The notes beneath the pieces are model-generated. The model had not been told where the DNA came from and did no database searches. It saw only the letters and a list, made by a program, of their open reading frames with translations. Shown here one piece after another: positions 20,544 to 30,178 of a stretch of 64,000 bases of DNA. A program made the position numbers and the translations under genes. Source of the DNA: Arsukibacterium sp. MJ3 (GTDB lineage: Bacteria > Pseudomonadota > Gammaproteobacteria > Enterobacterales > Alteromonadaceae); contig NZ_LAHP01000014.1 of the NCBI RefSeq assembly GCF_000987765.1, forward strand, positions 1 through 64,000, given 5' to 3'. The first letter of the stretch is position 1. Each line of letters starts with the position of its first letter.

Positions 20544-21113
20544 TTACTGAACCCGGTTCACCTTAACGCTGCGATTGTTATTATCATTGCCCAATGAAAA
20601 TGAGTTGAACAGGCCGCGTTTAATATAGTGCTGCTCACCACTTTCAATTTTATAATAGCCGCTGCCATTCTGGCGCCAGATTTGGCCATTATCAAAGGTT
20701 ACAATCAGTTCATTACGCGGGCTTAAACTCACCTCTGTTACTGTCATATAACGTAATTTTGCCTGATCTTCAGGCGTTGACTTTTTATGCTCCTGGCCAA
20801 AGTCGTCTGCGGTTACCACTTCTGGTGCAGCCGGAGTTGCTTGGGCTGGCGCAGCTACTGCAGCAGACGCCAGCGATGTTTGACGTTTAGCCGTTAGCTG
20901 CTGTGCAGGTGGTGGGGCTGAATTGGCTGCGCTTGTTTGAGTAGCGGTTGTAGCAAGCGTGATGTCATCGTAGCAAACCAGGCGCTGTAAGGCATTTTGT
21001 TGTTGGCGGCATGCTTCAAGGGCAGTAGAGAGTGACTGGGCACTGGCCAAAGGGCTTAATATACTGCTGGCAAAAAATATAACGCTAGCGGTCAGATAAA
21101 CTGATTTTTTCAT
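20544..21113 (-). CDS. exported protein of unknown function between tatC and tatD
   Basis: 189 residues. A Sec signal peptide (1-25, ending LASA) leads into a short segment with two cysteines ([18 protein letters not shown]), which may form a disulfide. A low-complexity Ala/Pro/Thr linker follows (about 55-100), then a compact C-terminal domain of likely beta strands ([34 protein letters not shown]). I do not recognise a named family. It overlaps tatC by four bases, so it is translated with the Tat genes. A periplasmic role is likely from the signal peptide. Confidence 0.65.
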   Translation of the reverse strand: MKKSVYLTASVIFFASSILSPLASAQSLSTALEACRQQQNALQRLVCYDDITLATTATQTSAANSAPPPAQQLTAKRQTSLASAAVAAPAQATPAAPEVVTADDFGQEHKKSTPEDQAKLRYMTVTEVSLSPRNELIVTFDNGQIWRQNGSGYYKIESGEQHYIKRGLFNSFSLGNDNNNRSVKVNRVQ

Positions 21114-21868
21114 TCTTGTTTTTCCTCTGCGGGGTCGTCAGGATCTGGTTTTGGCTGATAAAACCGGCTTAGCCAAAGGCCAGCTTCAAATAACAACCAC
21201 ATTGGCACGGCTAATAGCGTTTGCGATAACACATCGGGTGGCGTTAGCATCATGCCCAACACAAAAGCACCAACGATAATATACGGCCGTTTACTAGCGA
21301 GGGTAGCCGGAGTTACCGTACCAGACCAGACCAGCAATAATATAGCCACGGGTATTTCAAAAGATAGGCCAAAGGCAAAAAACAATTTTAATACAAAATC
21401 AAGATAGCTGCTGATATCAGTGGCAACAGTAACGCCCTCTGGTGCAACACTGGTAAAAAAAGCAAAAACCAGTGGGAAAACGACAAAATAGGCGAAGGCG
21501 ATACCACTGTAAAATAGCAGGGTGCTGCTTATTACCAGTGGCGCAACCAGTCGTTTTTCTTTGCCATACAAAGCTGGGGCAATAAACTGCCATACTTGCA
21601 TTAAAATATAAGGAATAGCCAGACAAATGGCGACAATAAAAGTCAATTTAAAGGGGGCAAAAAAAGGCGCAGCCACGTCAGTCGCTATCATGCTACTGCC
21701 CTCGGGCAGCACGGCAATTAATGGCGCCGCCAGCAAATGATAAATATCGGCGGCAAAATAGGCCAGACTGGCAAATACCAGTAATACCGCGATAACGCAG
21801 CGTAATAAACGGTTGCGAAGCTCTAATAAATGGCCTAGCAGGCTATCAGCTTCTGGTTTAATTTTCAT
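21110..21868 (-). CDS. tatC: Sec-independent translocase subunit TatC
   Basis: The polytopic receptor that binds twin-arginine signal peptides together with TatB. At 252 residues it has six predicted membrane helices. The N-terminal [16 protein letters not shown] contains the conserved HLxELR signature, and the first periplasmic loop includes the conserved Pro-rich segment [12 protein letters not shown]. The C-terminal tail is acidic. It overlaps tatB by 11 bases and the following unknown gene by four. Confidence 0.96.
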   Translation of the reverse strand: MKIKPEADSLLGHLLELRNRLLRCVIAVLLVFASLAYFAADIYHLLAAPLIAVLPEGSSMIATDVAAPFFAPFKLTFIVAICLAIPYILMQVWQFIAPALYGKEKRLVAPLVISSTLLFYSGIAFAYFVVFPLVFAFFTSVAPEGVTVATDISSYLDFVLKLFFAFGLSFEIPVAILLLVWSGTVTPATLASKRPYIIVGAFVLGMMLTPPDVLSQTLLAVPMWLLFEAGLWLSRFYQPKPDPDDPAEEKQE

Positions 21869-22226
21869 CTTTGGGTTCAGTTGGTTTAACCTGGTTATCA
21901 GCTTGGGTAAGCTGAGTCGTTTTCAGTTCAGGCTTTGCCGGGCTTGCCACTGGTGGGTTAACCGATTTAGCGGCCTCACGCAGCTCATCTAAAGCGGCTT
22001 GCTCGTCAGCAGTTAGGTTAAGTAGGTTTTTGCTTTCAGCATCTTTTAATTTTTGGTGTAACTCGTGTACCCGTAAGTTTTCGCTAAGCTCAGCCTGCAT
22101 TTGAGCGCCAAACTGCTTAACGCTTCGCACGGTTTTTACCGCACTTCGAATGGCACCAGGCAGCCGCTCGGGCCCTAACACCAGTAAGGCAATAACCGCA
22201 ATAAGCAGTAGTTCCCAGAAGCCCAT
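21858..22226 (-). CDS. tatB: Sec-independent translocase subunit TatB
   Basis: 122 residues: an N-terminal membrane helix with [20 protein letters not shown], an immediate hinge with Gly-Pro-Glu-Arg, then a long amphipathic helix and an unstructured charged, Pro-rich tail. The Glu near residue 8 region and the GPERLP hinge mark TatB rather than TatA. It begins directly after the tatA stop codon. Confidence 0.95.
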   Translation of the reverse strand: MGFWELLLIAVIALLVLGPERLPGAIRSAVKTVRSVKQFGAQMQAELSENLRVHELHQKLKDAESKNLLNLTADEQAALDELREAAKSVNPPVASPAKPELKTTQLTQADNQVKPTEPKDEN

Positions 22227-22475
22227 TTAGTGTTTTTCTTTATCAGTGTGTTTGGTTTGTTCGCTTTTATTCTCGCTTTGCGCCGGTTTTTGCTCGGCCA
22301 GTTGTTCTGGTTTATCGTCGTTTTGCTGTTCTTCATCTTTTATAGAGCTGCGAAAGCCCTTGATGGCTGAACCAAGATCAGTGCCAATACCACGCAGTTT
22401 CTTAGTACCAAATAACAATACTATAATTGCCAAAACAATCAGCAACTGCCAAATACTAATGCCGCCAAAACCCAT
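22227..22475 (-). CDS. tatA: Sec-independent translocase subunit TatA
   Basis: 82 residues: short membrane helix ([17 protein letters not shown]), the [14 protein letters not shown] hinge and amphipathic helix, then a highly charged Glu/Lys/Gln tail. TatA oligomerises to form the passage for folded proteins. A GAGGAG ribosome site precedes the ATG. It is the first tat gene, 52 bases after ubiB on the same strand. Confidence 0.95.
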   Translation of the reverse strand: MGFGGISIWQLLIVLAIIVLLFGTKKLRGIGTDLGSAIKGFRSSIKDEEQQNDDKPEQLAEQKPAQSENKSEQTKHTDKEKH

Positions 22476-22494
22476 AATAACTCCTCTGTACGCT

Positions 22495-22522
22495 ATGCTA
22501 AAATTACTGCTTTAGTTTGCAA
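22495..22522 (-). promoter_or_regulatory. possible sigma70 promoter of tatA
   Basis: On the minus strand TTGCAA (22517-22522) and TAGCAT (22495-22500) are 16 bases apart, each with four of six consensus bases. It lies 20 bases upstream of the tatA start. Readthrough from ubiB is equally possible. Confidence 0.3.
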
Positions 22523-22527
22523 CAAGA

Positions 22528-24156
22528 TTATGACAATAGTGCTTTTGCACCGAAAAAGATAGCCCCGGCCAACAAGGCACCAGCCAACCAAAACGCGCTA
22601 AAACTTAGCGCTATGGTACCACTTATCAGACTGCCTGCTGCTAGCGCTGCAGCAATAATTTGTCCATTGGCTTTCTGTTGCTGTAATTGCAACAGCTGCA
22701 GTTGTTGTAATAATAACGCCTGTTGTTTCGGGCCTTGCTCCAGGTAGCGATGTAGCAAAGTTGGCATTTGTGGTAATTTTTCAGCCCAGAACGGCAGGTT
22801 TTCTTTTACCTGACGCCATACGGCAGGCAAACCAACTTGTTGTTTTACCCAGTTTTCTAAGAAAGGCTTAGCGGTTTTCCACAAATCAAGCTGTGGATAA
22901 AGTTGCCGGCCAAGACCTTCAACATACAACAGGGTTTTTTGTAGCAGTACTAATTGCGGCTGAACCTGCATATTAAAACGCCGTGCTGTACTAAACAGGT
23001 TTAGCAAAATATGGCCAAAAGAAATATCTGCCAATGGCTTTTGGAATATCGGTTCGCATACGGTACGAATGGCACTCTCAAACTCTTCAACATTGGTGTC
23101 TATTGGTACCCAACCAGAGTCCAGGTGTAATTGAGCAACTTTTCGGTAATCACGGTTAAAAAACGCCACGAAATTTTCTGCCAGATAGCGTTTATCTTCA
23201 CTATTTAATGTGCCGACAATACCGCAGTCTATACCGATGTATTTAGGGTTATGTGGGTGTTCGCGTGACACAAAAATATTGCCAGGGTGCATGTCGGCAT
23301 GAAAAAAACTATCGCGAAATACCTGTGTGAAAAACACTTCTACGCCGCGTTTGGCCAGTAATTCCATATCGGTATGCTGGGCATTAAGTGCAGTAATGTC
23401 TGATACCGGAATACCGTATATCCGTTCCATTACCATCACATTTGGGCGACTGAAGTCACTGTGAACATAAGGAATATATAACGAGTCTGACCCTTCAAAG
23501 TTGCGCCGTAACTGCATAGCGTTAGCGGCTTCCCGTTGTAAATCGAGCTCATCCAGAATGGTTTTTCGGTACTCTGACACCACTTCGCGCGGTCGTAGCC
23601 GCTTGCCATCGGGTAAGTAACGCGCTGCAATAGCGGCTAACCCATCCATTAAGTCTAAGTCGGCAACAATTTGTTTGCGAATATTCGGTCGAATAACTTT
23701 AATCACCACATCGGCTTCACCGCCATCCGCCAGCCGCAAAACTGCGGCATGCACCTGAGCAATTGACGCTGAAGCAAGAGGGGTAACGCTAAAGCTACTA
23801 AATAGCTGATGAATATCGGTTAGTTCCAGCGCCTGCTCGATCAGTTTCTGGGCATGTTCTCCCGGAAAGGGGTCGACTTTGTCTTGCAGTCGAGCCAGTT
23901 CATCAGCGATGTCGGCAGGTAGCAAATCGCGGCGGGTAGACAGCATCTGGCCAAACTTTATCCACACCGGTCCGAGGCTCTGTAACGCTAAACGCAATCT
24001 TTTGCCGATAGAGTAGTCGGGATAGCGATTTTTTAACCAAAAAGCACTTTTGCGGATACCCCGGGCATACCATGGTTGCCAGGCCGGCGGAATTAATTCG
24101 TCCAGGCCATATTGCAGCAAGGTTTTTTGAATGTGATAAAAACGGCTGAATCGCAC
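22528..24156 (-). CDS. ubiB: UbiB, atypical kinase-like protein for ubiquinone synthesis
   Basis: An ADCK/UbiB family ATPase needed for ubiquinone production, 542 residues (E. coli 546). Seen: the KxGQ motif in [14 protein letters not shown], the Ala-rich nucleotide loop [13 protein letters not shown] in place of a kinase Gly loop, [10 protein letters not shown] and the Asp-Cys-Gly (DFG-like) GIDCGIVG. Two C-terminal membrane helices lie at about 493-535. Translation starts at GTG with GGAG six bases before it. It follows ubiJ by three bases in the order ubiE-ubiJ-ubiB, conserved in gammaproteobacteria. Confidence 0.95.
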   Translation of the reverse strand: MRFSRFYHIQKTLLQYGLDELIPPAWQPWYARGIRKSAFWLKNRYPDYSIGKRLRLALQSLGPVWIKFGQMLSTRRDLLPADIADELARLQDKVDPFPGEHAQKLIEQALELTDIHQLFSSFSVTPLASASIAQVHAAVLRLADGGEADVVIKVIRPNIRKQIVADLDLMDGLAAIAARYLPDGKRLRPREVVSEYRKTILDELDLQREAANAMQLRRNFEGSDSLYIPYVHSDFSRPNVMVMERIYGIPVSDITALNAQHTDMELLAKRGVEVFFTQVFRDSFFHADMHPGNIFVSREHPHNPKYIGIDCGIVGTLNSEDKRYLAENFVAFFNRDYRKVAQLHLDSGWVPIDTNVEEFESAIRTVCEPIFQKPLADISFGHILLNLFSTARRFNMQVQPQLVLLQKTLLYVEGLGRQLYPQLDLWKTAKPFLENWVKQQVGLPAVWRQVKENLPFWAEKLPQMPTLLHRYLEQGPKQQALLLQQLQLLQLQQQKANGQIIAAALAAGSLISGTIALSFSAFWLAGALLAGAIFFGAKALLS

Positions 24157-24159
24157 CTG

Positions 24160-24768
24160 TTACTCCTTGGGGCGGGGCAGTGCTGCTGTAAGCCGGGCAA
24201 CCCGGGCACTAAGCTCACTGACGTCCTGACTAAACTGTTGTAATTCAAGGGCAGTAGGCGTGAGTAACAGTTCGTCCTGGGCCAGCATGGTGGTCGTTTT
24301 ATTAAGCAGCGCGACTTTATTAGTTAAGTAATGTTGCAACTGCTGAATACTAAGGCTGATTTTATGTGCCAGTGCATCGCCAACATAGCCGGACAAGGCT
24401 TCCTGCCAGTCAGGGTTCAGGCTTTGTAAAAAATAACTATATTGTTGAGCTACCTGAATATCACCATCAATCTGCAGTGCATCGGCCTTAATAAGCCGGG
24501 TAAGCTGACTGGCATCACGCAATTGACGCAGGCTGGCTAAATCGGTGCTTATGGCACAATCTACTGCTTCGTTATGCTGATTAAACAGCAGGCGGTCAGC
24601 ACCGGCGGTAAGCACTAGGCGCAATTTAAACTCACGCAGGGTAAAAGCTAACTGTTTGCCCTGTAATTTACTTAGCCTCGCTGCAGCGCCACTGTCCATA
24701 CTGATCAGCCGCTGGCAAAGCCGCTCAGCACTGGCGCAAAGCAGTTGTGGCAACAGCGGTGGCAGCAT
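24160..24768 (-). CDS. ubiJ: UbiJ, SCP2-domain ubiquinone accessory factor
   Basis: 202 residues, close to E. coli UbiJ (201). The N-terminal SCP2-like lipid-binding domain spans about 10-115 (pattern LQGKQLAFTLREFKLRLVLT ... DALQIDGDIQ). A helical C-terminal segment ends in a likely coiled coil (LELQQFSQDVSELSARVARL). UbiJ holds the Ubi complex and its lipid intermediates. The ATG at 24768 shares a base with the ubiE stop (TGATG); a TTG one codon upstream is possible. Confidence 0.92.
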   Translation of the reverse strand: MLPPLLPQLLCASAERLCQRLISMDSGAAARLSKLQGKQLAFTLREFKLRLVLTAGADRLLFNQHNEAVDCAISTDLASLRQLRDASQLTRLIKADALQIDGDIQVAQQYSYFLQSLNPDWQEALSGYVGDALAHKISLSIQQLQHYLTNKVALLNKTTTMLAQDELLLTPTALELQQFSQDVSELSARVARLTAALPRPKE

Positions 24769-25523
24769 CAAAATTTAAAACCCCGGTGCAGGGCAACAAT
24801 ACCGCCTGTCAGGTTATGGTAAGTGACTTCTGCAAAACCGGCTTCTTCCAGCATCATTTTTAATGTTTCCTGATCAGGGTGCATGCGGATAGATTCTGCC
24901 AGGTACTGATAACTTTCTTTATCATTAGCGATAAGCTGCCCCATTATTGGTAACAGTTTAAACGAGTACATGTCATATACTTTGCTTAGCCATTGTTGTT
25001 CTGGTTTGGAGAACTCTAACACTAACAAGCGGCCACCAGGCTTTAGTACCCGAAACATTGATTTAAGCGCTGCAGCTTTATCGGTAACATTTCTTAAACC
25101 AAAACCAATAGTAATAATATCAAAGCTATTATCAGCAAAGGGTAGCGCTTCGGCATTTGCCTGAACAAACTCAATGTTATGAATTAAGCCCTGATCGCGC
25201 AGTTTATCGCGGCCTACGCTAAGCATTGACTCATTAATATCGGCTAACACCACTTTGCCTGTCGGGCCAACGCGGCGAGAAAAAAGCGCAGCAATATCGC
25301 CGGTACCGCCGGCAAGATCCAGTACATGCTGGCCGGGCCTTACACCACTGCAGTCAAGGGTAAATCGTTTCCATAGTCGGTGAATTCCAAGTGACATGAT
25401 GTCATTCATAATGTCATATTTTGCTGCGACTGAATGAAACACATTAGCGACCAGCGAGACTTTTTCTGTTGCCGGAACGGTTTTATAACCAAAATGGGTA
25501 GTGTTGTGTTTGGAGTCGGTCAT
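24768..25523 (-). CDS. ubiE: ubiquinone/menaquinone C-methyltransferase UbiE
   Basis: SAM-dependent C-methylation of demethylmenaquinol and of the ubiquinone precursor. From the ATG at 25523 the protein has 251 residues, the same as E. coli UbiE, which decides against the GTG 21 bases upstream. Motifs: [22 protein letters not shown] motif [16 protein letters not shown] and the UbiE signature near the C-terminus ([15 protein letters not shown]). First gene of the ubiE-ubiJ-ubiB set; it is likely driven by a promoter at about 25559-25587. Confidence 0.96.
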   Translation of the reverse strand: MTDSKHNTTHFGYKTVPATEKVSLVANVFHSVAAKYDIMNDIMSLGIHRLWKRFTLDCSGVRPGQHVLDLAGGTGDIAALFSRRVGPTGKVVLADINESMLSVGRDKLRDQGLIHNIEFVQANAEALPFADNSFDIITIGFGLRNVTDKAAALKSMFRVLKPGGRLLVLEFSKPEQQWLSKVYDMYSFKLLPIMGQLIANDKESYQYLAESIRMHPDQETLKMMLEEAGFAEVTYHNLTGGIVALHRGFKF

Positions 25524-25558
25524 TGCGCTGCCTGTTTTCACCAATCTAAAGAAGGGCT

Positions 25559-25587
25559 AGTGTAAAAGAATTGTGCTGTCTAGCCAA
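25559..25587 (-). promoter_or_regulatory. possible sigma70 promoter of ubiE
   Basis: On the minus strand TTGGCT (25582-25587) and TACACT (25559-25564) are 17 bases apart, each matching four of six consensus bases, about 36 bases upstream of the ubiE ATG. This is pattern reading only. Confidence 0.35.
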
Positions 25588-25620
25588 CTGCTGTGTTATA
25601 CGGCTGTAGTAGCAACAGGT

Positions 25621-26643
25621 TCAGTTGGGCAGTAACATCAATTCATCAGCAACCTGATTGCGGCCGCGTTCTTTGGCTAATTTTAGCACCTGCGAACTGC
25701 GGGCTAAAAAATGAAACCAGTTTTCTTTCGTCTGAAGCAACGAGACACCCAGTGAAATAGTGATTTTGGGCAGGCTTTTTTTATCGCGTGATGAAACAAA
25801 ACGTAGCTTTTCAACACCTTTACGCACCTGTTCTGCAATTTCATTGGCAGTGCGTAAGTCGATATCGGGCAATAACAATAAAAACTCTTCACCCCCAGAG
25901 CGCACCGGTATACCGCTGGCTTGGACATAACTACCGACTTTTCGTGCAACTTTGCTGAGAATAACGTCGCCTATGGTATGGCCATAATCCTGATTAAACC
26001 GGCTGAAATGATCAATATCTACTACAATTGCCGCAATGCGGCGCTGCGGCTTTTCATTCAGCCAGATATCAACTTGATTTTGCATAGCGGTTCTATTATA
26101 CAAACCGGTTAAGGGATCCTGCAGACGCTGCAATTTTAATTGTTCTAGTTCATGACGCAGTTGATGACTTTGTTTGTTGGCCATGACTAACTGATGGTGC
26201 AGCTGCTGTTGATTTTGCTGGTAACTCAGTGCCTGACTTTTGATAATGCCGGCGATATCAGCCAGTTGTGCCGGAGCACTGGCAAGATGATGAAGTTGTT
26301 GTTCAAGTTGCTGAATAAACTGCCCTGTTGTTTCGGCTGCTAAATCAGTGTAACCCGATAACCTGCCAACAATGCCGGTAACATCTTGCAATAATTGCTC
26401 TTGTTGGGCATTTTCATCCGCTAACCAGCGCTGATACAACTCAGCCATGATAAAATTGTCGAAACATGCTTTGCTGGCCAGTTTTTGTTCAATATCCTGA
26501 CATAAGCCAGCATTACTACCGCTGATATAATCGTAGGCTACCGCGTAATTGATAGGATGAATGGCAAGTTGGTTATGCTGCAAGAAAGCTTTTACTAAGC
26601 CCGCTTTTTCCAGCGCTTGTTGCAGCGAATCCTGATACTTCAT
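25621..26643 (-). CDS. soluble GGDEF-domain diguanylate cyclase
   Basis: A 340-residue cytosolic protein. An N-terminal helical region of unknown type (about 1-170) ends in a long Gln-rich coiled coil (QQNQQQLHHQLVMANKQSHQ) leading to the GGDEF domain (about 180-335). The active loop GGEEF is intact, with the substrate loop FSRFNQDYGHTIGD. The usual RxxD inhibitory site is not present before the loop (ASGIPVRS), so feedback control should differ from the cyclase at 19012-19740. The start at 26643 is chosen from ATG; a GTG at 26673 is in frame. Confidence 0.85.
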   Translation of the reverse strand: MKYQDSLQQALEKAGLVKAFLQHNQLAIHPINYAVAYDYISGSNAGLCQDIEQKLASKACFDNFIMAELYQRWLADENAQQEQLLQDVTGIVGRLSGYTDLAAETTGQFIQQLEQQLHHLASAPAQLADIAGIIKSQALSYQQNQQQLHHQLVMANKQSHQLRHELEQLKLQRLQDPLTGLYNRTAMQNQVDIWLNEKPQRRIAAIVVDIDHFSRFNQDYGHTIGDVILSKVARKVGSYVQASGIPVRSGGEEFLLLLPDIDLRTANEIAEQVRKGVEKLRFVSSRDKKSLPKITISLGVSLLQTKENWFHFLARSSQVLKLAKERGRNQVADELMLLPN

Positions 26644-26875
26644 AAGACGATGTTTAGCTCCGGAGCCAATCACTTTATTATTATTTGAAGAACCATAGTA
26701 ACCGAATCCGGCTCGCCTGCAACCGGCAGTATAAACAAAAGCGTTCAGTCGCTGGAATTAGCGGCAAATAGATACGTTATTGTCGGTCAAAATGCTTGTT
26801 TTGTCAGTCTAAGCGGCTTTTTTGAACGCTAAATAAGGTTACACTCTACGGTATAGGATGCAAAAGGAGTAAAAA

Positions 26876-28603
26876 ATGCGAAGAGTAATTATTATCGTCA
26901 GCTTTATGGTTGGCTTAACGGGCTGTGTTTCGACACCTCGGCAGGCGGGAGTGGATAAACAGTTTAGCCTGCTTGCCAGTAATGTGTGGCAAGGCGAGTC
27001 GAAGTTAACGGTGGCCCAGCCTGACCGTTTGCCAGATATGTCGCCAGCGGCCTTGGCTGCCAGGCAGCAGCAAAGACTAAACTGGCAACAGCAGCTGCAG
27101 CAAGTTAACGTGGCAGAACTGTCTGCACAGAACCAAATAAACCATGCGATTTTGTTGTACCGGTTAGCTAACCAGATTGATGAGTATCAGTTTAATGCGC
27201 ATTTAACGCCGCTTACTTCAGAATCCGGTTTTCATACGTCGGTGGCGATGTTACTGCAAGGAAGTGTTTTACGACAAGCTGGAGATTATGAAAACTATCT
27301 GAAAAAATTGGCGACAGTGCCTGATTATATGCAACAACAGACTGATTGGATGCGGCAGGGCCTGCTTACCGGCATTACGCAACCTAAAGCGGTGTTGGCG
27401 GGTTTTGAGCAAAGCATTAGCTCTTATATTACTATTGATGCGCCGGCCAGCGTGTTTTATAAGCCATTTATTACCAAGCCAGAAAGCATCAACGATGCTG
27501 ACTGGCAACAGCTACAACAACGGGCACAGCACGTGATCCTGACTGAGGTTAACCCGGCTTATCAGGCCTATTACAATTTTATGTTGCAAGACTATATCCC
27601 GGCGGCCCGAACGACTATTGCGGCCAGTGATTTACCAGACGGTGCTGCGTTTTATCAAAATAGGCTGGCTCATTACACTACCCTTGATTTAACGCCATTA
27701 CAGGTACATAACATGGGGCTTACCGAGGTAAAACGCATTAGAGCCGAGATGCAAACCATTATTGATGGTTTGGAATTCACCGGCAGTTTTGCTGATTTTA
27801 TTCAGTTTTTACGTACTGATCCGCAGTTTTACCCGCAAACTGAGCAGGAGTTAATGCGCTACGCTGCCTGGTTATCGAAACAAGCTGACGCTCAATTGCC
27901 ACGCTTATTTAAAACGTTACCGCGCACGCCTTATGGTGTGGTGCCGGTGCCTGCAGAAATTGCACCAAAGTACACCACAGGCCGTTATTCAGGGGCCTCG
28001 CGGGATGATCAAGCTGGTTTTTACTGGGTGAACACTTATGCTTTGAATCGCCGGCCATTATACGAAATGCCCGCTTTAACGCTGCACGAAGCGGTCCCTG
28101 GCCATCATTTGCAAATATCCTTAGCACGTGAGCAAGCCAGCTTACCCGATTATCGCCGCAGTTTTTACACCTCCGCTTTTGGTGAGGGCTGGGGACTGTA
28201 TGCTGAATATCTTGGTTTGGAGATGGGATTTTATGATGACCCCTATGCAAACTTTGGTCGGTTAACCTACGAAATGTGGCGGGCAGCGCGTTTGGTGGTA
28301 GATACGGGTATGCACAGTATGGGATGGAGTCGGCAGCAAGCAATAGATTTTTTGGCGCAGAATACGGCATTGTCAATGCACAATGTTACCACTGAAATCG
28401 ACCGTTATATCAGCTGGCCAGCGCAAGCGTTATCTTACAAATTAGGTGAGCTTACCATTAGGCGGTTGCGCTTGGATGCTGAACAAAAGCTGGGGGATAA
28501 GTTTGATATTCGCATCTTCCATGATGTTGTGCTGAGCAATGGCAGCGTGCCACTGGCTGTGTTGGAACAACAGGTAGCCGCTTATATAGCTGCACAACAA
28601 TAA
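26876..28603 (+). CDS. DUF885-family lipoprotein, putative metallopeptidase
   Basis: 575 residues. The signal peptide ends in the lipobox LTGC (about residue 17), so the mature protein is lipid-anchored. The DUF885 core carries the zinc-site-like motif HEAVPGHH at residues 404-411 and downstream FGEGWGLYAEYLG with a candidate Glu ligand. Related proteins are annotated as peptidases or as X-Pro-type hydrolases, but substrate is generally unknown. It has a strong AAAAGGAG ribosome site and a terminator at 28635, so it is a single-gene unit. Confidence 0.85.
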   Translation: MRRVIIIVSFMVGLTGCVSTPRQAGVDKQFSLLASNVWQGESKLTVAQPDRLPDMSPAALAARQQQRLNWQQQLQQVNVAELSAQNQINHAILLYRLANQIDEYQFNAHLTPLTSESGFHTSVAMLLQGSVLRQAGDYENYLKKLATVPDYMQQQTDWMRQGLLTGITQPKAVLAGFEQSISSYITIDAPASVFYKPFITKPESINDADWQQLQQRAQHVILTEVNPAYQAYYNFMLQDYIPAARTTIAASDLPDGAAFYQNRLAHYTTLDLTPLQVHNMGLTEVKRIRAEMQTIIDGLEFTGSFADFIQFLRTDPQFYPQTEQELMRYAAWLSKQADAQLPRLFKTLPRTPYGVVPVPAEIAPKYTTGRYSGASRDDQAGFYWVNTYALNRRPLYEMPALTLHEAVPGHHLQISLAREQASLPDYRRSFYTSAFGEGWGLYAEYLGLEMGFYDDPYANFGRLTYEMWRAARLVVDTGMHSMGWSRQQAIDFLAQNTALSMHNVTTEIDRYISWPAQALSYKLGELTIRRLRLDAEQKLGDKFDIRIFHDVVLSNGSVPLAVLEQQVAAYIAAQQ

Positions 28604-28634
28604 AACAGAAAAAAATAATAAAAGATAAAAAAAT

Positions 28635-28658
28635 AGCCGGCTTAAACCGGCTGTTTTT
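28635..28658. terminator. bidirectional terminator after the DUF885 gene
   Basis: AGCCGG (28635-28640) and CCGGCT (28647-28652) form the stem with loop CTTAAA. T residues at 28654-28658 follow on the plus strand, and an A run at 28627-28633 serves the minus-strand gene that converges from 28714. Confidence 0.75.
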
Positions 28659-28713
28659 ATCTGCAGATACTGAATATGAGTACTAAAGTGGTTCTAAAAA
28701 GTAAACTAAAGTA

Positions 28714-29022
28714 TCAATGCCGCATTACAACGCTAGGTTCAGTATCAATTTGTCCATCGTCGTCTATGGCTGCCATTCTTCTACCGGCAAATAACACTGC
28801 CGTTTTTCTATTATTTTCTTGCCGAACAAACTTTAGCTCATAACCGTATCGCTGTAACTCTGCAACAGAAAATTTCTGCGCTAAATTCAGCTCTTCCCAG
28901 AAATGATGTATGTCCTTATCCGTCTGGCGCCGCTCTTGAATCATACTTGGCTCCAACTGCAGGGATCTCGCGTTTTGGGGCTCGGTCAGGCCGGCTAAAT
29001 TAACGCCGAAATGGTGAGCCAC
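28714..29022 (-). CDS. small hypothetical protein
   Basis: 102 residues from a GTG at 29022, or 76 from the ATG at 28944. No signal peptide or membrane helix. The middle part (ERRQTDKDIHHFWEELNLAQ then VAELQRYGYELKFVRQ) is polar and has the look of a conserved small cytosolic protein of marine gammaproteobacteria; no function is known to me. The C-terminus is acidic. The shorter start gives a more even composition. The 286 bases upstream, to tesB, show no further gene. Confidence 0.55.
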   Translation of the reverse strand: MAHHFGVNLAGLTEPQNARSLQLEPSMIQERRQTDKDIHHFWEELNLAQKFSVAELQRYGYELKFVRQENNRKTAVLFAGRRMAAIDDDGQIDTEPSVVMRH

Positions 29023-29308
29023 CGGGCGGTAGTAACTGGCATAACAGATAGTTAGTTGCCTCCATATACCAATGGCAACTTTACCAGCATAGCTAAAGTT
29101 ATTAATTTGTCCAGTCGGATCAGTTGAGGCTGCTCAGCAGCAATGTATAACGTCATGGCAGCCATCAGCGTCTTGTAACACTTTGCCAGTCATTAAATTG
29201 CTGCGGTTTTGGGCCGGTATTATTTAAAATAAGCTGCAGTTCCGCTTTGCCTGATAGCATAGTTTACGGCAGAATAGTGACTATTAAGTGTAGCTAAAGG
29301 ACCGGTAA

Positions 29309-30178
29309 ATGAGTCAGGTATTAGATAATTTGTTGTCATTGCTAAAACTGGAAACCATTGAGATGGGGCTTTACCGGGGGCAAAGCCAAGATTTAGGCTT
29401 TAAAGCAGTATTTGGTGGTCAGGTAATGGGTCAGGCTTTGTCAGCTGCAAAAGAAACCTTAACCGAAGAGCGAAAAGTGCATTCATTCCATTCTTATTTT
29501 TTGCGGCCAGGCGATGCCAGCAAGCCTATAGTGTATGAAGTTGAAACTATCCGAGATGGCAAAAGTTTTAGTACTCGCCGGGTGAGTGCAATTCAACATG
29601 GTAAAGCTATTTTTTATATGACCGCATCATTTCAGACGGAAGAGCAGGGTTTTAGCCATTATGACCCGATGCCAGATGTACCAGGACCCGATCAGTTGGT
29701 ATCTGATCTGGCATTTTACCAGCAGCATGCCGCACTTATCCCCGACAGTTTACGCAGCAAATTTATTTGCGAAAAGCCAATAGAAATGCGGCCTGTCGAT
29801 TTTCAAAACCCATTTCAGCCACAAGTTAGTGCGCCAAAACGATATGTTTGGTTTAAAGCGAACGGCAATATGCCCGATGATATTCGGGTGCATAAGTATT
29901 TGTTAGCTTATGCGTCTGATTTTAACTTTTTGCCTACAGCATTACAGCCACATGGCGCGTCGTTTATGGCCGCTAATATGCAAGTCGCTACCATTGATCA
30001 CGCCATGTGGTTTCACCAGGATTTTCGTTTTGACGATTGGTTACTTTATGCTGTTGATAGTCCAAGAGCCGGTGGCGGTCGTGGTTTAGTGCGAGGCCAG
30101 TTTTTCAATCGCAACGGTGAATTGGTGGCATCAACCATGCAGGAAGGTGTTATTCGTCAATATGCCAGCGCCCGTTAA
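29309..30178 (+). CDS. tesB: acyl-CoA thioesterase II
   Basis: Hydrolyses medium- and long-chain acyl-CoA to free acid and CoA. At 289 residues (E. coli 286) it has two tandem hot-dog domains. Seen: [20 protein letters not shown] at the N-terminus, the [11 protein letters not shown] strand, and the second-domain catalytic region with DHAMWFH, then [16 protein letters not shown]. The stop overlaps the end of convergent plsB by four bases. Confidence 0.94.
   Translation: MSQVLDNLLSLLKLETIEMGLYRGQSQDLGFKAVFGGQVMGQALSAAKETLTEERKVHSFHSYFLRPGDASKPIVYEVETIRDGKSFSTRRVSAIQHGKAIFYMTASFQTEEQGFSHYDPMPDVPGPDQLVSDLAFYQQHAALIPDSLRSKFICEKPIEMRPVDFQNPFQPQVSAPKRYVWFKANGNMPDDIRVHKYLLAYASDFNFLPTALQPHGASFMAANMQVATIDHAMWFHQDFRFDDWLLYAVDSPRAGGGRGLVRGQFFNRNGELVASTMQEGVIRQYASAR

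Noticed and set aside
25555-25585. GGCTAG/CTAGCC inverted repeat before ubiE
   Set aside because: Only six bases with a 19-base loop, and it overlaps the proposed promoter; likely chance.
27909-28376. 155-residue open frame on the minus strand
   Set aside because: It lies wholly inside the DUF885 gene, has no ribosome site and has low-likelihood composition (many Pro, His and Arg). It is a shadow of the real gene.
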